NCBI RefSeq assembly: GCF_932274485.2
Contig: NC_065887.2
Coordinates: 42,117,201 to 42,181,200, forward strand
Reading direction: 5' to 3'
From: Patella vulgata
Lineage: Eukaryota > Mollusca > Gastropoda > Patellidae
DNA: 64,000 nucleotides
Shown here: piece by piece, positions 11,691 to 23,999 of the stretch
Layout of the letters: the number at the start of each line of letters is the position of its first letter
How positions within the stretch are numbered: the first letter of the stretch is position 1
Notes under the pieces: generated by a model
Told to the model about the DNA's origin: nothing
Databases searched by the model: none
The model's input: only the letters and a program-made list of their open reading frames with translations
Position numbers and translations under genes: made by a program

Positions 11691-11718
11691 GTTAGTGTAA
11701 AAGGAAGACTTTCTTCTT

Positions 11719-12076
11719 TAAAGGCCCGATGCGGCATTTAGCGCTATAGGAATCCCTACAATATTGTGGAAGTGTCATATGTAATAAGAATGTCAGTCTA
11801 TAAATGGTTCAATTCCATCCAGTATTTGCAAAGTTATGATAATTTGAAATTTCATCGATCTGTGTTTCTCGCTAGTAACAAAACACCACCATATTTTATT
11901 GGCAGCGGAGAAACCTGATGGGTCTAGTTTTAACCCGATTGAATCCAAGCCGGAAGATTGAACGTTGATACTTCGATTCTGTGTTAATTAAATGTTAAAT
12001 AATCAATTTAGCATGGGTTAAGTCGTGAGAAATTTGATATTTTAGCGAAAATGCAAATGACGCATCGAGCCTTTAA
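11719..12076. mobile_element. MITE family 2 (TTAA target)
   Basis: TTAA at 11719-11722 is followed by AGGCCCGATGCGGCATTT. The right end reads AAATGACGCATCGAGCCT followed by TTAA at 12073-12076. The ends are imperfect inverted repeats of about 24 bases. Size about 358 bp, no coding capacity. It shares the TTAA-AG start with MITE families 1 and 3, but the rest of the TIR differs. Confidence 0.65.
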
Positions 12077-12532
12077 GAAATCAAACAATATAATATCCAG
12101 TTTTAGCCTAAGACTGGGGATTAAAATAATAAGGCTAGCCGATTAACATATAGCACATGCAGACAGTGAAATCAAATCAACCTGCATTTTCGGACATGTT
12201 ATCTATCATTCATTTTCAAATGAGCGGAGTTACCCTTTTTGTTTTGTAGAACCTAGAATGTTCGGGGGTGTTGTTTTGTTTTGTTTTTTGTTTTTTGGGG
12301 TTTTTTTGTTGGGGGGTAGGTAGGGTGTTGGTCTTGGACGATAACTAGAAACATAAGCTCTTTAGGTTTGGAATTCGAGTGTTTATGCGGTCAAAAAATA
12401 ACTAAAAGGAGGCGAGGAGGAACCGACATGTTTTACAATTCTTGATAACAATAGCTGTGAAAACTGTGTAACATTAGGACATATTACGATAACCATAATA
12501 CTGCACAGATATATTTATATTCAAACTAGATA

Positions 12533-12573
<41 letters not shown>

Positions 12574-14827
12574 CTATAATATATAAACATTTGGCAAGCG
12601 GTCAATAATATCTGTAACATATATACATCAAAACATTAACAATAGGGGGACATCAGAGGATATAACAAATTTCATAAAGGGTGATACAAGGTTATATACC
12701 ATTAATTACATTACATCTTCAATATAAGTATAGCATATCAAGCGAATAAACACACGATGCAAATCATCTCTTATGTGTAAATTAAAAACGACTCAATATT
12801 AAGTTTATGTTTTATATTTTAAAACAAATATATATTAAATCTATGTAAATGTTATTAACGTTATGAACGAACAATGTCCACTTTCTATATTTATTTGTAA
12901 TTAAAGAAACAAATGTAATTCAAAATGTTACAAAGATTCTATTCTTATCACATATTAATGAATTTTAGTAAAAAGTATATCATTTAATAAACTAATCAAC
13001 TACCATTTTATTCTCAAAATATCACATTTGTTATATGTATCACATATTATAGACACTATTGAACAAAACTCAAATCGAAACCCCAATATAAGCTACATGG
13101 AAATATTGCACAACAAAATTGTTGATTATAATAAAACCTCAAACAAAATAATCTAATGGATAGATGACATGGTTCTTTTTTTATGTCTTTTTCCAAAGCT
13201 TATATATTTAATTAAGGAGAATTAAAAGAACGATATAATCTAATAATCAGTTTTAAAAGCATATAATATCACAATATCAATATAAAATTCATGTGGCAGC
13301 AAAAATCTTTCAAAAAACGACCAGCGTTCAGTTTAAAAGAAATCGCCCATGTCTTAAAATCGCACTTCTATGTAAAAAGAAAAAAGAAAAACAATTTAAT
13401 TCTTCTGAACCCAGAGATCATTTGGAAAACAATGAAAAAACGTGATATATTACTCTAGCAATTAATAGATGACATTCCGAAGGTCTTCTTTAATATATCA
13501 TGTTTTAATCGATAAAATACCGTAATGTGACCTTCATTGAATTTATATTAGGCAGTCAACTCACATGCCCTTTGGAATATGATATGCGACAACCACCTTC
13601 CAGCTCACTGCGTAAAGGAAACACATTTTAGTAGCAATGAGAACAAACCACTATTAATCGTAGTCATGGCATATGTGTATAATAGCCAGATTGTACCCAA
13701 AAACAAGAAAAACATAATATTCTGTTATGTCCAACTAAAGCTATATAAAACCAGAGTTTCGTGTTAAGAATTGCAATCATCAAAATTGCTTCTTAAAGCA
13801 ATGGTAATATATTCTAATCAATATAATCAATAATCAATATAAATTTAAGTAAAACATGCACTGGCTTAGATTTCAATGAATTGCGTATTCATACAACCCT
13901 TTTAATTTGTAACAGAAAATATAAAATCATCCCTTTAAAATGATCGATTTATGAATATAAAATTATTAATTCTGAAATTGATATCTCCAAAAGGTTATCT
14001 TTTCTTCAGGCAGGTAAACTGACGTCATAGCCTGTTTAAATTAAAACCTTTTAATTGATAATTACACCGGGTACCAAGAATGTTTATGGCCAACCATATT
14101 TGGCGCGAGTCAATTGTGATGATGTAGATAATTGGATAATAATTGATATTATTTCAAAAAAAATTACAAATGAATTGTATATTTAAAAAAAACAAAACAT
14201 ATAACACTCAATATATTCATTTTATGTAAAATACAACACCTGAAGCGATTAAATTTTATATAATCCTAACATTTATAAATTCCTATATACATGTTTGAAA
14301 TTCTTAAATTGCACTTCATTATATACTGCCATTTTGTTATTAATTCTGTTCTATGACTAACGTTTATAATCCGTAATATAAAACATCGTAAAAACAAACA
14401 GTTTTATAGAGTAAAACTAACAGGATTCTAAAACTGTTGAAATAAATCGATTTTAAAGGCGACAATCATCAAATATACAGACAATGAAACCAGCATGCAG
14501 TGTTCTAAATATTGTAATCGTAAAATTAAGGTTAAGATTTAAATCCAAAACGTAAAATATTCTAAATCTAATAAAATTATGATTTTATTACAATTTCAGT
14601 TTGTTATTTTACACTTCTACAATCACAAGCCATACGATCACTAAACCAATCAGGGACACGGTCATATTGCCTGTGGCCTGATTCTTCACATAATTCACCT
14701 CAACACGCAACCCCGTACACCAATACAGACAATTTAATACAGCCTAAATAAATTTCCGCTTCCAATAATATGATATGGCAGATGACCAATGCCATTCAAC
14801 CCCCAAAAACATAACTGACAGCTCATT
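12077..14827. other. Long AT-rich stretch without gene
   Basis: Contains a (TA)n microsatellite at about 12537-12571 and a G/T-rich tract at 12265-12320. Otherwise it is very AT-rich with stops in all frames. A 62-codon frame at 13579-13767 has no recognisable motif or splice sites and I do not call it. Confidence 0.5.
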
Positions 14828-15221
14828 TTAAAGATGCATTATGTAAGATTCAGATACAGAGCTGACAGTTGTCCATATAATAGTTCAAAAATATATACTG
14901 AAAAGGGAATATGTTGAAAATTTCAGTCAAATTACTTTATTTTGAGCGGAGTTATCACCGTTTGCTGAACACTGTAGTCTCGATTGTCATTGCTACCGTT
15001 GTTACGATAATAAACAAAGTCATGATTATCCAATTTTAAATTAAATCATTAACTGCCAATCATATTTAAATCTGTTGAAAATTAAAACCATCCGAAGTTC
15101 TAGAGAGTTGATTATGGACCTGGCATGTAAATATATGTCTAATTAATGATTTATATAACATTTGATGCCTAACGAAAGATCTGTATTGAGCAGATTAAGC
15201 TCTTGAATAATGCATCTTTAA
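14828..15221 (+). mobile_element. MITE family 1 copy (TTAA target)
   Basis: One of the best-preserved copies. TTAA at 14828-14831 followed by AGATGCATTATGTAAGATTC, and TTAA at 15218-15221 preceded by AATAATGCATCT. The two ends are inverted repeats of each other over about 15-20 bases, with AGAGCT near the end on both sides. Length 394 bp. Confidence 0.75.
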
Positions 15222-15765
15222 TTAAACTGGAACTACAATTAATGAAACCACATTAAAGTCAAAATGAAAACATCTTCGAACAAATAAAATGTAATGGGGT
15301 TTAATGTCCTACTTTCTGTAATCTTCAAACAATTTTACATTTATAGATTAGATGCCAGTCATACAGGTAATACGTCGACAGGGAATGGGCAATAAATTGT
15401 GATGAGATCATTCTCTTACAACATTATCGGTCTCTTTCCTGATCTTGACAAACAGTAAACTATTTGTCAGTTACCTCCCTTGGATCATCTGCTATCGAGC
15501 TACAATATTACCTAGTTTGTAATCGTTTATAGTTGCCTTATCCGTAGCATATTTCGTGGTTTGCTACCGAGATGACCCCCGATCAGTCTCATTCACAACC
15601 AACACAATATGGTAATTTTTAATTTTAGTAATAATGTTCCACCTGCGTCCATGGTTATACTGTTTATTAAGTGTGAAAGAACACGCGAGAAACCCACGAG
15701 ATTTTCTAGGTTCAAACGTTGAATCGTACCAAAAATCAGCTTCGTGTCGCTTTAGACCACGTTTA

Positions 15766-16065
15766 TTAAAAATGCGTTATGTAAAATAGTTCAAAAATTG
15801 ATAATATAAAATGAATATATTGAAAATGTCATGCATATTACTTTATCACTGTTTGAAGTTTTGACAAGATATAGGATAGATTGTTTATTATCGTAACAGC
15901 GGTACTTGTTATTCAAGGCTTAGCCTCGATTAGCCATATTTGAATTAAATCATTAAATGGCGACCGTGTTTTAATCCGTTCAAATCTCAGCCATCCGAAG
16001 ATCTACAGAGTTGATTATAGGCTTGTTATGTGAATAAATGTCTAAAGTATAATTTATAATAAATT
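15766..16065 (+). mobile_element. MITE family 1 copy, right end lost
   Basis: Starts with TTAA followed by AAATGCGTTATGTAAAATAG and keeps family-1 interior segments (TTGAAGTTTTGACAAGA, CATCCGAAGATCTA-AGAGTTGATTAT, ATAAATGTCTAA). The right terminus is missing. It lies only 0.55 kb from the copy at 14828-15221 in the same orientation. Confidence 0.6.
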
Positions 16066-16109
16066 TGAAGTCAAAATAAAGACACAATGCATCTCTATAC
16101 AACTTCAAC

Positions 16110-16335
16110 ATAAAGGGTGCTTTCCAGGGTCGTGAAGGGTAGTGGGGCAGGGGGGGGGGGTAGCCCCCAGCACCCAATTCAAGGGAGAATCCAATTGAAC
16201 ATCGATATCAAAATCAAATGTTTTGGGTTGTTTAATTTGAAATTATGGCCATAAACTTCGTTGAACAATCTGTGCTATTTAATTTCAATATTTTTTTTTG
16301 AATATTTTATCTGGTTTAACATTTCTAACATTTGT
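16110..16335. repeat. G-run repeat related to the element at 22907-23144
   Basis: A G-run (16151-16160) followed by CCAATTCAAGGGAGAATCCAATTGAAC resembles the interior of the hAT-like MITE at 22907-23144, where a G-run is followed by AATTCAAGTGGGACATTTAATTGAAC-like sequence. Terminal repeats are not clear here. Confidence 0.35.
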
Positions 16336-16525
16336 GAGTACTAGGACCTACACTACAATCTATATATGGCATACAAACCCAGGGGTTGCTTGACTGGTCC
16401 TATTTTAGTGTTTAGGAAAGAGGCAGCCTAGATCTGGTTTAGTATTATTACACAACAAAAATTACATGTATGATCATTCTTCAAAGATTTGATAAAAACA
16501 AGTCAGTTATTATGCTGTGACGTAC

Positions 16526-16580
16526 CATGAATATTTGTCCCAGAGTCTGCAACTGTTTCATCATCTATGGGAATAAAATG
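16526..16580 (-). CDS. Small internal exon of the Ser-rich nuclear-type protein
   Basis: On the minus strand the acceptor ACTTTCAG is followed by a 55-base exon encoding HFIPIDDETVADSGTNIH plus one base, then the donor GTACGT. Its start phase (0) matches the end phase of the large exon at 17014-18384, so the two are probably consecutive. The peptide is acidic and gives no domain clue. The exon's end phase is 1; no following exon was recognised below 16500, so the gene probably continues to the left. The call rests on splice signals and phase, not on homology. Confidence 0.5.
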
Positions 16581-16659
16581 CTGAAAGTATAAGCAATCAA
16601 CATAAATAATAGTGTTATTATGTCATGAAATTACATTTACGCAATAGAATATCGTTTAA

Positions 16660-16805
16660 AATTGCATTTTGGCAGTATATGCCATATTTAATTATATTTA
16701 CGTGACTCATATAAAATCATAGTACATTTACGTGACATATGGATTTGTATTCACGTGGTACACTGGATTATATTTACGTCATTCGAAATTATATTTACGT
16801 GAAAC
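16660..16805. repeat. Degenerate ATTTACGTGA-type tandem repeat
   Basis: ATATTTACGTGA-like motifs recur about every 30-37 bases (six occurrences), inside the intron between the exons at 16526-16580 and 17014-18384. Confidence 0.6.
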
Positions 16806-17013
16806 CGCCCAGTAATATTCTTGCGTTAATACATATGCGTAAACAAATTGTCGAGCTCAAGGGAAAAAAAGAAACTTTGGCGGATAAGAGCAAAATTCGT
16901 ACACACATTTTCCCCAAATATTACATCATTATGCTTAAAGTCCTTAAAAATAATGTAATCTTCTTCTATCTCTCACATATATATATACATACATATATTT
17001 AAATAAAACTTAC

Positions 17014-18384
17014 CCTGTCATCGCCCTGGGAGAGAATTTGGGCAAGGGGATCAAGAACACCTCGGTCTATAGGAGAAATGTCTTGAGGATTACTGGGAAG
17101 ACTACTTGAATATAGAACACATTCGCTATCCAATAGATTATCCGTATTAGTGTCACGTGATGTAGTTGCTGTGCTGAGATCAGGTTGAGTTGGTCGAGAG
17201 GTTGTCACAGTAACAGCCGTATCAATATGCGCATGTGAAGTAACTGGTCCCATAAGAATTGAAGAAACTTGTGACGAGGCTTGTTTCGTCTCGATAATTC
17301 CACAGGATTTCATTGATATAGTTACGTTAATTAAATCTTTTTCGGTTGTTGGAGCATCTTCTTGGGACCTGAGTTCACTTGTTGGTTGTGAGATTTCGGT
17401 TAATTGTTTTGAAGATACTTCGGAAGATGCTGATGAGGTTGAACTGGAGGTAGAGCGTGAAGTTGAAATCTTAGACCCACTAACTGACTCACGAAACATT
17501 GCTTGTGGCTTTGTGGGAGACTCCGATAAAGACGATCCCGATGTGGAACCTTCCTCTTCATCTTGTAGTCGTCTTTCTGAAGCCGCAGATGAACCTATGA
17601 TTAGAAGACTTCGGGTAGTTTCTTCTTGTCGTTCTGTTCGAAGCCTCTTGGGTACCGATTCCCCAAGGCCTTCGCCAGGAGACTCCTCAGCACGATCTGT
17701 GGGTTTCTTATTGTCCATTCTAAAACTAACACCAGTCACGTCTGATATTCCTGAGTCATTGCCATTAATATCACAAAACCTTACATTATTGTTGTTATTT
17801 TCCGTTGACAAAATCAGTAATTCCCTTTCTAATAGTTTCATTGACCAATCAACGATATTTTGCTTTGAAAAACCTAAATCATTGTTTTCTAATAACACAT
17901 CTACAGAGTCATCTAAACGAGTAGCTTCTTTGTTGTTAAAACAATGTCTTTTTCTCAATAATTGCAAATGCTTCACAATTGGACTGTCATGCCAAGTACT
18001 ATCGCCAAGGTCGTTAGACGAGATGATATTGCTATCCACAATTACTGAACTATCGGGCAAAAAAGCCAAACCCTTCATTTCAACTGTATCAAGATTAAAT
18101 GAATTATCAAGATTTTCGGACGCTTCGTCCCTGGATCTTTGGGAAACGTACTTCTTGTACACACCAGGATTGAAAATGTTGACATCCGAACTGAGACCGG
18201 AGATAGGTGTTCCAATATGTCCGTTTGTACCCAACACTCTCTTTCTCTTCTTGACAGCTGAATTGCTTGCTGATAACACGTTTAGATTCTTCTCGTTGTC
18301 ATCACTCCTATAAGCAGAAGACGTCAAAGCCATTCTCAAGTCTACAAGTAATTTATCGATTCTTCTCTTTGAATCCTCCAGTAC
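17014..18384 (-). CDS. Large internal exon of an unrecognised Ser-rich, probably nuclear protein
   Basis: A 1,371-base (457-codon) uninterrupted minus-strand exon, by far the longest reading frame in the window. It is framed by a good acceptor (TTGTATTTTGCAG) and donor (GGTAAGT) and is phase 0 at both ends. The N-terminal part (VLEDSKRRIDKLLVDLRMAL) is predicted amphipathic helix and continues naturally from the exon at 25257-25424. There are two nuclear-localisation-like clusters: KKRKR at exon residues 45-49 and PKRLR at 245-249. About residues 265-340 form an acidic then Ser/Thr-rich low-complexity tract (EEEGSTSGSSLSES and STSRSTSSSTSSASS), and the remainder is Ser/Thr/Gln-rich and probably disordered. 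I do not recognise the family. Codon structure, length and splice signals make it a real host exon; the nuclear role is inference from the basic clusters. Confidence 0.8.
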
Positions 18385-19165
18385 CTGCAAAATACAAGAT
18401 AAATTATATTTGAAACCTGGCCATATTTCATCAACTCAGAATCATTTCGACAAAAATATACAAGTACAGACTTAATGTTTATATAGCTTTAACAATACTG
18501 ACGCTAAGCTTTAATGGTCACCTATATCCATTTCTGTTCTTGTATCTATGGATGTTGGTTTCTAACCAAAGTTTCACTCCAATATCCAACTTTTTTAGTG
18601 CTGGGGGTGATCTGGCGAAGCGAAAGGATAATGTTGGTATTTATATTGGGTATCACGGCGGTAACTGAATATAAGGATTGGTTGGAAAATTAAGGCATTT
18701 ATGGTCTGCTGAGGAAACCAGAGTCAAGAGAATACAAGGAGTTAGACGGGCGACCCTACTCGAAACCACGCCACTTTACTAAATGAAAGACGTTATTAAT
18801 TTACAGCCCATTCTTATATAGAGTAGGGCGGTTGTCAGTTTCAACATTATGCTTTATTTGCTGAGCGCATTATGTTTTATTTGATCCCCTTAAAGTAAGT
18901 TTAGTTAGTTTCTGTCCTGAAATGCATTTGGGCATATCCAAAAATAAACAATCTCACATATAAGGCTTAAATAGAAAGATAAATCGTTCAAGATGTCGAA
19001 TGATAGATCTTGTATTGACTTTTTAATATCAAGTATTTCACCCTCGCAATTTCATTTTGTTAAACTGAATATCATGGATTTTCGTTACGTGTTAAACGTT
19101 TGGGTTTTGTTTTTTTGTTTTGTTTTTGTTTGCATTCTGAAATCTGGAACTATGCAAACTAACGT
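18385..19165. other. Intron DNA of the Ser-rich gene, no feature
   Basis: Lies between the large exon and the upstream exon at 25.3 kb. Apart from a T-rich tract near 19100 I see nothing to annotate. Confidence 0.4.
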
Positions 19166-19467
19166 AGCCTAATGCGCTGAACACACCTATCGAATGATTC
19201 GGCTGAATCAATCGGCGCCAAATTGCAGCCGAATGAGCGGACATACCTGGCGAATCCTTCGCCCGATTCACCAGTCGATTTTATCACCTTTCAAGTCACT
19301 GATTAAACATGGAAGCGACCATGTCTTCAAACAGTCACGTTACTTATCGATATGAGTGGTGATTGGCTAATTAATTCTACAATCGGGCGAATGCTTCGGC
19401 GAAGCGGACAGACTAGGCGAATACAATTCGGCCGAATTTTCTATTCATCTAGTGTGTCTACCGCTTT
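19166..19467. mobile_element. MITE-like element with imperfect inverted ends
   Basis: The left end (GCTGAACACACCTATCGAATGATTCGGC region) and right end (GCCGAATTTTCTATTCATCTAGTGTGTCTACCGC region) are imperfect inverted repeats with ACACAC and ATTCGGC in common. The interior has several short palindromes, such as GGCGAATCCTTCGCC. About 300 bp, non-coding. No clear target duplication. Confidence 0.5.
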
Positions 19468-19508
19468 AGATAGACTCCAACGTTCATTTTGACGTTCATA
19501 ATAAATCA

Positions 19509-19650
19509 ATGTGTCAATTATCACCTGGTGTATATAACCTATAACCTATCAATTCTCATCGGGTGTATATAACCTATGACGTATCAATTTTCATCTGATG
19601 TATAAAACCTGTGACGTATTCTCACCTTGTGTACATAACCTATGACGTAT
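19509..19650. repeat. Minisatellite with ATAACCTATGACGTATCAAT unit
   Basis: About four degenerate units of roughly 45 bases, each with TCA(C/T)CTGGTGTATATAACCT followed by ATGACGTATCAAT. Confidence 0.75.
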
Positions 19651-19663
19651 CAATATCTGGGTT

Positions 19664-19920
19664 ACTGGCATGCAAAGAGGGGGAAACAACCCCCGGACAT
19701 GCGTTTCATTGCGGCGGATGACAGGGGATTCAATCAAAGAGTGGAATTAACTTTGTTGTGCAAACTGTCCTACTTAATGTAATTATTTCATCTTTTTTTT
19801 CGCATATTTAAAGTGTCTTCCCTTTCTCACACTTCTAAATACTAGGCCTTATGCTTGAGTCTTGAGGGCATACAATCAAGGGGCTGACCCCGGGCATCAT
19901 CAAACGTATGCGCGTCAATG
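19664..19920. repeat. Diverged relative of the hAT-like MITE at 22907-23144
   Basis: Starts near TACTGGCATGCAAAGAGGGGG and ends near GTATGCGCGTCAATG. Shares an internal segment (CAAGGGGCTGACCCCGGGCAT) with the element at 22907-23144, where it reads CAAGGAGATGGCCCCGGGCAT. The terminal repeats are too eroded for certainty. Confidence 0.4.
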
Positions 19921-20171
19921 ATCTGGGGACCGTGCACATGTGACGTATCGGTTGAGAATGTGACTGAAAGTTTTCGTCAGACACTGTGTATTTCAGAAGA
20001 CACTACTGGGGAGATGAGGACTACAAATTACCTTTTCCATCCTCTTATTCAGCCCTACGCTAGATTAGCTTTCCAAGCACGACTGATTCTTCTAGCAAAT
20101 CTCTTTGGAAACATGTGTCTGTGATGACACTCACGTAACTAGTTGACGTTAACCTCCACTCACGAACAAAT

Positions 20172-20487
20172 GAAATGAAATTGTTTTAACGCCCTACTGT
20201 TCTACTCCGAATGGGTTAATAAAGACGGGAATAGGCTATACAGTGTGCTATGAGGGAAATTTTGGCCGGGTAGCGGCACTATGGCCTACTCTTACATCGA
20301 ATTCCAACTGCCTGGAATGTATACACGGGACCTCGGTTTTAGTCCCATCCGAACGACTAGACATCTGTCCTTGTCAGACCCTCCGTCCTGCACCACGGAC
20401 AATTGGATACCACGTCGGAAAATCCCAATGAACTTTCTCGGCCAATGCAGCGAGCCAGCGCCTTACCCACGTAGGCACCGTGGCTCC
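20172..20487 (-). mobile_element. SINE-A (tRNA-derived), full-length, with target duplication
   Basis: Minus-oriented copy of a SINE of about 350 bp. Its 5' end (at 20487) begins GGGAGCCACGGTG and carries the start of a tRNA-like head. Its 3' tail (at 20172) is the (TTTCA)n end preceded by the TAGGGCGTTAAAAC version of GGACGTTAAACCCC. A target-site duplication CACTCACGAACAAA / CACTCGCGAACAAA flanks it at 20158-20171 and 20488-20501. The B-box region is partly deleted in this copy. It sits in an intron of the minus-strand Ser-rich gene. Confidence 0.8.
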
Positions 20488-21042
20488 CCACTCGCGAACA
20501 AACGAAAATATCTGGGGAATTGGCAAACCATCCGTTTTAGTTATGAACACCGTATATCGACATGTTAGTCCTGGCTCCAGCCTATCCTATATATCACTTA
20601 AATATATACTACTATATTATATTATACCAGTGAAAGCTGCTGTACTAGTTTTTGGAACAACTTTGTTATTTCTGGATTTATACAGTTTTTTAAAGTGGCC
20701 CTACCATTTTTTGATCATTTATTTTTCACGCTGATGCTGAGTGGTGGCAGCTATACAGCGCTGAATTACCAACCAAATGGCTTCTAATAGGCCCAAAATA
20801 CAAGATAGGCAGTCGAAAAAGGTTTGTTTTAAAGGCGCTAAATGTAATATGAGGGTATATAAACTGATTTGAATTCATTGCTTTAAACTTTTATTGTAAT
20901 TTCTAATTGGTCGTCGAAATACGCGAGCAGTCCAAATTCAATGGCAGTCGCTTGTGCCTGGATAGTCCAGTCTACATCGGAATTACGGTTTGACATTCTA
21001 CTTACGCACTAACGTTTAGCCTCGTTCATCAAGCCACATCAA

Positions 21043-21406
21043 GGGGCTCACGGTGACTGAGTGGGTAAGACGTTGGCTCGCTAGCCTGGAGATCGGGTGT
21101 TCGATCCCTGCATTGCCCGAAAAAGTTCATCCCGATTTTCCGACGTGGATCCCCCTTGTCAGTGATGCAGGACAGAGGACCCGACAAGGACAGCTGTCTA
21201 GTCGTTCGGATGGAACGAAAAACCTAGGTCCTGTGTACACATTGGCGGGCCAATAAAAATCCCTTGACAGATAGTATTCGATATAAAAGTAGGCCGTGGT
21301 GCCGCTGCCCGGCAAAATTTCCCACACGGTATGGCTTATGCCCGTCTTCATAAGCGCAGTTGGGAGCAGAACAGTAGGACGTTAAACTCAATTTCATTTC
21401 ATTTCA
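21043..21406 (+). mobile_element. SINE-A (tRNA-derived), full-length
   Basis: Plus-oriented and nearly complete. Head with A-box-like TGACTGAGTGGGTAAGACG and B-box-like GGTGTTCGATCCCTGC, then a central region with GACAAGGACAGCTGTCTAGT, and a 3' end AGTAGGACGTTAAACTCAAT followed by three TTTCA-type repeats. The A and B boxes indicate an RNA polymerase III promoter from a tRNA ancestor. No clean target duplication was found. Confidence 0.85.
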
Positions 21407-22153
21407 CATATCGCACTGGCGTGTACTGTTTTTAAAATTATTTACCGTGTCTTAAATATTTGATATTTTCACGATAAATTGGAATGGACTTTACGTATGT
21501 AATGTAAAGACTCTGGATAATATTGGGAAAGAGTTTCCTTTGATGGGAGCACTTTGTGGTTGTTAATTTTCTAGTTAGAAGACTTTTATCAGATGATTTT
21601 AACAAAAGTCACATTAACGTATATTAGAGGTTAATACAGGCGGCAGTGTAAACCAATGAGGATAGAGGTTATTTGATCTGTTTGGGGTGTTTTTTAACTG
21701 GGCACAGCCCCACCCCCAAGGCTTTGTCAATTCATCACACTTGGAATGCTGGACGGTTTTTGAGATGATATCACCATTCCAAGATGGCTCTGATGACGTC
21801 ATAGTCATTTCATGGTCAATAGTGTTTACTTATAATTCCCGCCATTTTAAATACGATTTGGATGACTGTAGAGTTTTGTAATAGTCTAATGAAATGTTAA
21901 ACAGGTAGAATCACAGTAAATTGGTTTGCTGATCGACCTTAGATTACTCCCAATCAGATTTGGTTTACCAACCTGTTGCATTCTAAGTAAAGAATTAATT
22001 GATATGATAATTCAATTGGCAGATATTCTAGTTATTCAATTCATGGAAATTGAGCAGAAACATATGCATGCAATTACCATATAATATGGTCTGAAATATG
22101 TCTATAAGATATTTCTATTTTTGACGTAATGTTTGGATGAACATAATATAACT
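21407..22153. other. Intron DNA, no feature
   Basis: Two overlapping 64-codon frames on opposite strands near 21614-21881 show no domain or splice context. Nothing else is supported. Confidence 0.4.
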
Positions 22154-22432
22154 TTAAAGAATCTATACATATGATTTAGATAAAGAGCTACCCGTAGTGA
22201 ATATTTCATTCAAATTACTATATTCTGAGCTATATTATGAGTGTTTGAAGTTTTGACAAAACATGTCGAATGTGTTTTAATTCCTTCAATATCAAGGCAA
22301 TTAAATGATCTAAAGGGTTGCTTGTGAGGTTTTTATGTGGATAAATGGCTAATTAATAATTTAGATAACATTTGAAGCCTAAAAATAGACCTGCAATATG
22401 CAGGTTTAGCTCCTACATACTGCATCTTTCAG
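22154..22432 (+). mobile_element. MITE family 1 copy, shortened
   Basis: Starts TTAAAGAATCTATACATATG with the sub-terminal TTTAGATAAAGAGCTA and ends CTGCATCTTT. The interior is shorter than in other copies (about 280 bp), but the order of shared segments is kept. Confidence 0.6.
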
Positions 22433-22748
22433 TATCCAAGCCCAATTGTTCTATTATTCACTAGAGAAGACCATTGATTGCAGTATTCCCAATCAGATGA
22501 CCGGTTAATAGAAGGAAACAAAGAAGTTGATAAAAGTAGGGCCTGGTTGGTTCTGGTGTTTGCGTGATAAAATAATCCCGTTTCGGCTAGTATTTGTCTA
22601 ATTTGAGATGCGTAGACGTGAACATTTTATAAACCTGGTAATAATTCTTAAAAGCTCACCAAAACAGATCGTTCACATGTCACATATATTTCTAATGTCA
22701 CATCTAATAGACTATATTTTAACCTCTGGGTATACTATATAGAATGGG

Positions 22749-22838
22749 ATGGCTTGTACAGAAAAGACAGCTGAATTATTATTACTATGCATGTCGAAGA
22801 CTGATAAAGATGGCGGTGTGGAATCAATAAAAACTAAT
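22749..22838 (+). CDS. Possible short first coding exon (uncertain)
   Basis: ATG at 22749 opens a frame MACTEKTAELLLLCMSKTDK... that reaches a donor-like GTAAGC after 30 codons, ending in phase 0. The residue mix is unlike the surrounding repeats. If unspliced, the frame runs on and is cut by the hAT-like MITE at 22907. It lies on the plus strand inside an intron of the minus-strand Ser-rich gene, and no downstream partner exon was found. It may equally be chance or an old gene fragment. Confidence 0.2.
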
Positions 22839-22906
22839 GTAAGCCAATTGATCGATTTAAATAATTTACCAGATCAAAATGATTTTAATGGTTCTAAACT
22901 ATATAC

Positions 22907-23144
22907 CAGTGGCGTGCACAGAGGGGGGGGGGGGCAGAGACGGCGAAGGCGACGGCCCCATGTGCTAAATTCAAGTGGGACATTTAATTGAACAGCGTAA
23001 TTATAATCAAGTGCTACTGAAATTTGAAAGTTGTACTTAATTTGAATATTTCATCGGATTTACATATATAAAATGTCCTCCTTCCTTGCGGGTTTATAAT
23101 CAAGGAGATGGCCCCGGGCATCACCAGACCACAGTACGCCACTG
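22907..23144. mobile_element. hAT-like MITE
   Basis: Begins CAGTGGCGTGCACAG and ends ACAGTACGCCACTG, giving an inverted terminal repeat CAGTGGCGT(G/A)C, a terminal pattern common in hAT-type elements. It contains a G-run of 12 and no coding capacity; length 238 bp. A clean 8-bp target duplication is not evident (CTATATAC against TTCTATAA), so the superfamily call is tentative. Confidence 0.55.
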
Positions 23145-23309
23145 TTCTATAACTAAACCCCTTTTGTTTGGCACAAACCATACCAATGTTATATACTAAA
23201 CCTTTTGTTTTTTGCATAAACCACACCTGTAAGATTTCGCCCACTACTAATATGGTCTAATAAATCAATACGGACCATTTAGTTCCGAAATGACCTATTT
23301 GCATTGCTT

Positions 23310-23621
23310 TTATATAGTGTTGTTAATAAAATACGGTGAAAGACGTGAAGCAGTGTCAACCAGTAGGTATCTCATGATCGAGGCTATCTCATGGCGGCAG
23401 TTCTGGGACCGTTGGTTGCTAGTCAGTAAATAAAATAATTTAGCAGGAATTAAAAGACATTTATATCTTTCCGTGAATTTTATTACAAATGACAATTGCC
23501 TTACAGAGTATATAAGTGGTCTTTGGTGAATGTTGTAGCTACCATTCCTTGGTATGGATGACAGATATGATACGGCTTTATCACTTCCGGTTTTATGGAT
23601 GGACTCCGTGTATTTTTTCAC
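23310..23621 (-). other. Unassigned 103-codon open frame
   Basis: A minus-strand frame of 103 codons, with segments such as SIHKTGSDKAVSYLSSIPRN, stands out from the local AT-rich background. No domain is recognised, and no splice acceptor or start context supports it. It could be part of an unannotated exon of the minus-strand gene or an old transposon piece. Confidence 0.2.
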
Positions 23622-23999
23622 ATTTTAGCTTGCTTTACTTATCACCTACGGTGTCATGTTCATCTATAAATAGTTGATTTTAATGCTTCAATTAATTATT
23701 CATATTTAAAGGCAAACAAATATAGTTTTAAAGGAGAAATTTTAAACCTCACTAAATTTGGCCAAATAATTATGGAAGTGCGTAATTATTACGGATGAAA
23801 ACGAACATGCGGGTGGGTCATGAGAAACATACAATTAATTAACCGCGGCCTAAGATAAAGATTGTCGGTTAACAAACTGGAATGTCGCTTTCAGCTGATT
23901 AGTTGTAAAGATAACTAATTATTTTTTATATTTTGGTGACATTTGTAATTCTAGGACCTCTTTGAACTTAGTTCAGAACGTCCTATCTGAACTTAGAAC

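Noticed and set aside
17513-18313. 266-codon plus-strand frame
   Set aside because: Antisense shadow of the 457-codon minus-strand exon, which has proper splice sites; the plus frame has none and a less protein-like composition.
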